Shown here one piece after another: positions 62,392-64,000 of a DNA stretch of 64,000 bases. The notes under the pieces were generated by a model. The model saw nothing but the letters and a program-made list of their open reading frames with translations, did no database searches and was not told the DNA's origin. Source of the stretch: DATACQ01 sp036555515. Lineage in GTDB: Bacteria; Desulfobacterota; Binatia; UBA9968. The DNA is taken from NCBI GenBank assembly GCA_036555515.1, contig DATBLC010000138.1, positions 27,665 to 91,664 of the forward strand. Reading direction: 5' to 3'. Both the position numbers and the translations under genes were made by a program. How positions within the stretch are numbered: the stretch's first letter is position 1; the number at the start of each line of letters is the position of its first letter.

Positions 62392-64000
62392 ATGCAACGT
62401 TGGCTTCTTATCTTCTTCTCACTCCTTTTGCTGCTGCTGACCACCCATTCCACTCACGCTCAAACCAGCAAAAGCACGGAGAAAATTCCGCACAACCTGA
62501 TGGCTCTTTACGATCGATACTCGAGCCATCTGGCGCAGAGCACGGCACCATCGTTTACTTCCGACGACCCCTCGGTCCGACAAATTGACGACTACGTTGT
62601 GGTCGACGCGGTGGCGTCCGGAGATGTTGAGAATCTCAAGGCTGATCTTACGTCATTGGGAATGCAGGGGGCGGTCGCTTATGGCCGCATGGTCTCAGGA
62701 TATCTGCCGATATCCAGCATTCCTACAGCTTCGGCATTGACGAGCTTGAAATTCGTGCAAACCGCCAAGGCAGTGACCCATGTGGGAAGCGTCACAAGCC
62801 AGGGCGATCAATCCATGCGCTCTAACTTGACGCGGGCGGCGTTCGCCGTGGATGGAAGCGGAATAAAAGTAGGAGTGCTCTCCGATAGCTTTGACTGTTT
62901 AGGCGGCGCCGCGACGGACGTAGCCAACGGCGACCTTTCCTCGGTCACCATCGTGCAGGAAATCTCAAGCTGCACCGATGCCACCGATGAAGGGCGTGCC
63001 ATGCTGCAAATCATTCATGATGTGGCGCCCGGAGCCGGTCTTTCCTTTGCTTCAGCATTCAATGGAATGGCGTCATTTGCTGCGAACATTACGGCTTTGA
63101 AGAACAACGGCGCCAAGGTCATCGTTGACGATATAATCTATTTGGCCGAGCCCATGTTTCAGGACGGAATCGTTGCTCAGGCAGTTGATGGGGTCGTGGC
63201 GAGTGATGCGGCCTATTTTTCATCAGCTGGAAATCAGGCTCGGCAAAGCTATCAGAGCGCTTTTAGACCGGGCGATTTTTTCGCCAACGGCGCCATCCCA
63301 TCCGCCCCGGGCGCCCCAGCCTTTCTCGGCGGAACGGGGCACAATTTCAATTCCATCGGAGGCAAAGATCAGTTCCTCAGCGTCACAATTCCCGGAGGCA
63401 CTGGTGTGACTGTCGTCTTGCAATGGGACTCACCGTTTTTCTCGGTTAGCGGTTCTCCCGGCACGCAGAATGATTTGGACCTCTACGTCCTCGATTCGTC
63501 CGCTACGCAGGTACTAGCCGGGACAACATTCAACAATATCGGCGGCGATGCCGTCGAAATCTTTGGCGCCACAAACACTGGACTGGCGGCCCTTAACGTG
63601 AATCTTATGATCGTGAATCATTCGGGCGTCGCTCCTGGGTTGTTAAAAATTGTCTACTTCTATTCCGGTGCCCCGCCTATCATTAATGAGTTCGACACGC
63701 AAAGTGGGACGATCTACGGCCATGCCAACGCGTCAGGCGGGGAAGCCGTTGGCGCCGCACGTTATTCCAACACTCCCGCGTTTGGAGTTTCACCGCCGGT
63801 GTTAGAATCCTTTTCCTCATCGGGCTCGACGCCGATCCTGTTCGATCTTACGGGTAATCGGCTCGCGACCCCCGATCCCCGCCCCGACAAGCCGGAGATC
63901 GTTGCTCCGGACGGCGCCGACACAACGTTCTTTGGTTCCTTTGATTTTGACGGTACTGGATTTCCAAATTTCTTTGGCACATCCGCCGCGGCGCCGCATG
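62392..64000 (+). CDS. Secreted subtilisin-like (S8-type) serine peptidase, 3' end cut by window edge
   Basis: 536 codons are visible with no stop. A signal peptide runs to about residue 24 (STHAQ), a prodomain covers 30-125, and the catalytic domain starts near residue 150. VGVLSDSFD places the Asp at D165. The His position is replaced by DEGRAML, with E200 where HGT normally stands. SSAGNQ gives the oxyanion Asn (N281), and FFGTSAAAPH gives Ser S531, the last part visible. Between them lies a 200-residue insert (63250-63880) of beta-rich character. The triad looks like Ser-Glu-Asp, as in sedolisins, on an S8-type frame. Confidence 0.85.
   Translation, partial: MQRWLLIFFSLLLLLLTTHSTHAQTSKSTEKIPHNLMALYDRYSSHLAQSTAPSFTSDDPSVRQIDDYVVVDAVASGDVENLKADLTSLGMQGAVAYGRMVSGYLPISSIPTASALTSLKFVQTAKAVTHVGSVTSQGDQSMRSNLTRAAFAVDGSGIKVGVLSDSFDCLGGAATDVANGDLSSVTIVQEISSCTDATDEGRAMLQIIHDVAPGAGLSFASAFNGMASFAANITALKNNGAKVIVDDIIYLAEPMFQDGIVAQAVDGVVASDAAYFSSAGNQARQSYQSAFRPGDFFANGAIPSAPGAPAFLGGTGHNFNSIGGKDQFLSVTIPGGTGVTVVLQWDSPFFSVSGSPGTQNDLDLYVLDSSATQVLAGTTFNNIGGDAVEIFGATNTGLAALNVNLMIVNHSGVAPGLLKIVYFYSGAPPIINEFDTQSGTIYGHANASGGEAVGAARYSNTPAFGVSPPVLESFSSSGSTPILFDLTGNRLATPDPRPDKPEIVAPDGADTTFFGSFDFDGTGFPNFFGTSAAAPH

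Overview
The window reads as chromosomal DNA of an uncultured, moderately GC-rich diderm (Gram-negative-type) bacterium. LptD, an ABC-2 polysaccharide exporter, an LptD-linked operon and lipoproteins show an outer membrane. The mix of orphan NitT/TauT-type and 4,5-dihydroxyphthalate-decarboxylase-like binding proteins, amidohydrolase-2 proteins, a Rieske oxygenase and many (GTTCAAN)n intergenic repeats recalls soil or groundwater Desulfobacterota/Binatia/Tectomicrobia-type genomes. That placement is inference; no rRNA is present to test it. I saw no CRISPR array, tRNA, rRNA, phage or transposase gene.

Layout. (1) 1-12211, minus strand: a DUF4175 coiled-coil protein, a TPR/gluzincin peptidase, a MoxR ATPase, a DUF58 protein, a BatA/VWA protein, a DUF4159 protein and a VWA/glutamine-amidotransferase-like membrane protein that runs off the left edge. 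(2) 12382-17024, plus: an EutA-like reactivase, a small membrane protein, a TPR protein, a Fe-S protein and a carboxyltransferase lacking a biotin domain. (3) 17080-19209, minus: hisG, hisI and 5-formyl-THF cyclo-ligase. (4) 19411-25000, plus: a CutA-Nudix fusion, then a translationally coupled operon of a tryptophanase-like lyase, acyl-CoA synthetase and two SDRs. (5) 25226-29724: envelope proteins (Cys-paired repeat protein, DUF3108, M48 lipoprotein, glycine-zipper lipoprotein) and an RmlD-like reductase. (6) 29999-41368: catabolic genes (amidohydrolases, Rieske oxygenase, aldolase, enoyl-CoA hydratase family, TPP enzyme), orphan binding proteins and a 66-residue C2H2 zinc-finger protein.

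(7) 41439-52898, plus: lapA-like, a good sigma70 promoter, then argS, a SPOR protein, trpDCFBA, folC and lptD. trpE and trpG are not here. (8) 52932-61786: a surface polysaccharide locus with GT2, a MITE-like element, rfbD, one Wzm, two Wzt ATPases, a methyltransferase, a glycosyltransferase and a sulfotransferase. A relic of the wzm 3' end before the second wzt shows that it arose by duplication. (9) 61920-64000: a free-standing protease prodomain followed by a secreted subtilisin-like protease cut by the right edge.

The most notable items are the wzm-wzt duplication with each Wzt next to a different modifying enzyme, the stand-alone prodomain beside a protease whose His-motif carries Glu, the eight-fold Cys-paired repeat protein, the classic-spacing C2H2 finger, and two dispersed repeat families, one of which has supplied the C-terminal tail of TrpA.
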